Translations under genes and position numbers: made by a program
Shown: positions 6,188 to 6,723 of the stretch, piece after piece
Layout of the letters: the number at the start of each line of letters is the position of its first letter
Position numbering within the stretch: position 1 is the first letter of the stretch
The notes under the pieces: model-generated
Told to the model about the DNA's origin: nothing
Database searches by the model: none
The model's input: the letters and a program-made list of their open reading frames with translations, nothing else
Source of the DNA: Caryophanales bacterium UBA6259
GTDB taxonomy: Bacteria > Bacillota > Bacilli > Tepidibacillales > Tepidibacillaceae
Length of the DNA stretch: 6,723 nt
Reading direction: 5' to 3'
Assembly (NCBI GenBank): GCA_002441135.1
Contig: DJVJ01000022.1
Location: forward strand, 1 to 6,723

Positions 6188-6203
6188 CATACAATAAGTC
6201 ACA
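6174..6203 (-). repeat. Tandem 15-bp direct repeat at the operon promoter
   Basis: Two adjacent 15-bp units share ATACAAT-R-AGTCA (6174-6188 and 6189-6203), with 12 of 15 bases identical. The first unit overlaps the right arm of the perfect inverted repeat and the -35 box. The second lies just upstream of the -35. This could be a second, weaker binding site for the regulator, used for activation as in other C-protein operators, or a simple duplication. Confidence 0.55.
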
Positions 6204-6261
6204 ATATCTCGATATCTACTAAGACACATTAACATAAGCACTCTGACTTTCATATACTTTC

Positions 6262-6291
6262 TAATATCATATCTAATTAATAATGATATTA
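6262..6291. repeat. 9-bp AT-rich inverted repeat
   Basis: TAATATCAT (6262-6270) and ATGATATTA (6283-6291) are perfect inverted repeats around a 12-bp AT-rich spacer. They lie in the 229-bp gap between the regulator gene and the RumA-like gene. The gap holds no convincing reading frame, only this repeat, the operon promoter and a terminator. The repeat may be a protein site or chance in AT-rich DNA. Confidence 0.35.
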
Positions 6292-6310
6292 ATCATTTAC
6301 ATTTATACAT

Positions 6311-6347
6311 AAAAAGTTGTCTACTCAATCTGAGCAAACAACTTTTT
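6311..6347 (-). terminator. Terminator of the RumA-like gene
   Basis: AAAAAGTTGT (6311-6320) pairs with ACAACTTTTT (6338-6347), and inside it CTCA (6324-6327) pairs with TGAG (6331-6334). The hairpin lies about 19 nt after the minus-strand TAA at 6368-6366. Tracts of A and T on the two sides make it potentially bidirectional. It insulates the restriction-modification operon from transcription entering from the right. Confidence 0.85.
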
Positions 6348-6365
6348 GCTTTCATATTCAGTTGG

Positions 6366-6723
6366 TTAAATAATTCTAAAATATTTCAGCGCATCTTTGA
6401 TTGCTTCCACCTTTTCGATTGTTGGGTGTTTCCTTGGCTGCTTCAATTCTTCTACTGCATTAGGAGCATCATACATGGGTACTCCCAAATCTCTTTTAAC
6501 TTCTGCGATATAAGCCGTATGCACATTGAAACCATACTTGCTTTCTATATATTCTTGGATCATCTTATAGGTAACTCTTTCGTTCGGTCTATAATCCTCA
6601 GCTTTTTCAACAATCTTGCCCACTGGAATTTTCCCTTCACCTTCTCCAAACTCCACATTTACGTTGATATGTGTATCTGCTTTTTTGTGGGAAAGAAGTA
6701 CTACCGTCTCCACGTGCCTTGAG
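6366..6723 (-). CDS. C-terminal part of a RumA/RlmCD-like 23S rRNA uracil methyltransferase (partial)
   Basis: The frame is open to the window edge and reads SRHVETVVLLSHKK at its start, so the gene continues beyond base 6723. The GTG at 6713 is the internal valine of HVETVVLLS, not a start. HVETV..L is the end of the methyltransferase fold in TrmA/RumA-type enzymes, which make 5-methyluridine in rRNA. Clostridial members carry an extra C-terminal segment ending in IKDALKYFRII-like sequence, as here. About 118 residues are present. The catalytic cysteine and SAM-binding motifs lie outside the window, so activity cannot be judged. Similar C-terminal segments also occur as stand-alone proteins on mobile elements, so this may be such a fragment. 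The TAA at 6368-6366 is followed by a terminator. Confidence 0.6.
   Translation of the reverse strand, partial: SRHVETVVLLSHKKADTHINVNVEFGEGEGKIPVGKIVEKAEDYRPNERVTYKMIQEYIESKYGFNVHTAYIAEVKRDLGVPMYDAPNAVEELKQPRKHPTIEKVEAIKDALKYFRII

Noticed and set aside
5882..6232. Plus-strand frames over the regulator and its promoter
   Set aside because: They lie antisense to the XRE gene and run through its promoter and operator; their composition reflects AT-rich complementary strand only.
6711..6713. GTG at 6713 as the start of a 115-residue gene
   Set aside because: The frame stays open to the window edge and the codon is the valine in HVETVVLLS, a conserved internal motif.
6426..6722. Plus-strand frame opposite the RumA-like gene
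   Set aside because: The minus-strand product carries a recognisable conserved motif and its own terminator; this frame is its complement.

Overview
The window looks like accessory DNA from a low-GC Gram-positive bacterium, most likely a clostridial Firmicute. The evidence is AT-rich sequence, strong AGGAGG-type ribosome binding sites, a ParA of the kind found on Firmicute conjugative elements, and a right-edge gene resembling the C-terminal extension of clostridial RumA/RlmCD-type 23S rRNA methyltransferases. No tRNA, rRNA or CRISPR array is visible.

Layout. (1) Bases 24-1559 form a complete IS110-family insertion sequence on the + strand. It has a long non-coding left end, a 390-residue DEDD transposase and a short right end. 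The left end reads as a bridge RNA. Its inferred donor-binding loop carries one segment matching the element's right end and another matching the reverse complement of its left end. Joining the two ends at a CT core builds a TTGACT-17 bp-TATACT promoter that the integrated form lacks. (2) The right end of the IS abuts a minus-strand parA, cutting it after ETYG and replacing its C-terminus with a few IS-encoded residues. (3) Upstream of parA, also on the minus strand, is a compact restriction-modification operon: a 75-residue XRE/C-type regulator, a 977-residue N6-adenine DNA methyltransferase of Eco57I/TaqI type, and a 230-residue PD-(D/E)XK protein. It is bounded by two hairpin terminators (2222-2257 and 6311-6347). 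Its promoter carries a perfect 9-bp inverted repeat between -35 and -10. (4) The right edge (6366-6723) is the 3' part of the RumA-like gene.

How it fits together. The regulator probably times expression of the methyltransferase and nuclease through the operator in its own promoter. The methyltransferase stop overlaps the nuclease start (TAATG), so their translation is probably coupled. The IS probably landed in parA because its target-binding loop resembles the parA sequence at the junction. The 23 bases on the other side of the IS do not continue parA, so the locus was probably rearranged after or during insertion. The most notable signal is the bridge RNA with readable guides. The restriction-modification operon, in which the large protein's N-terminal nuclease-like region appears degenerate beside a separate nuclease gene, is a second item of interest.
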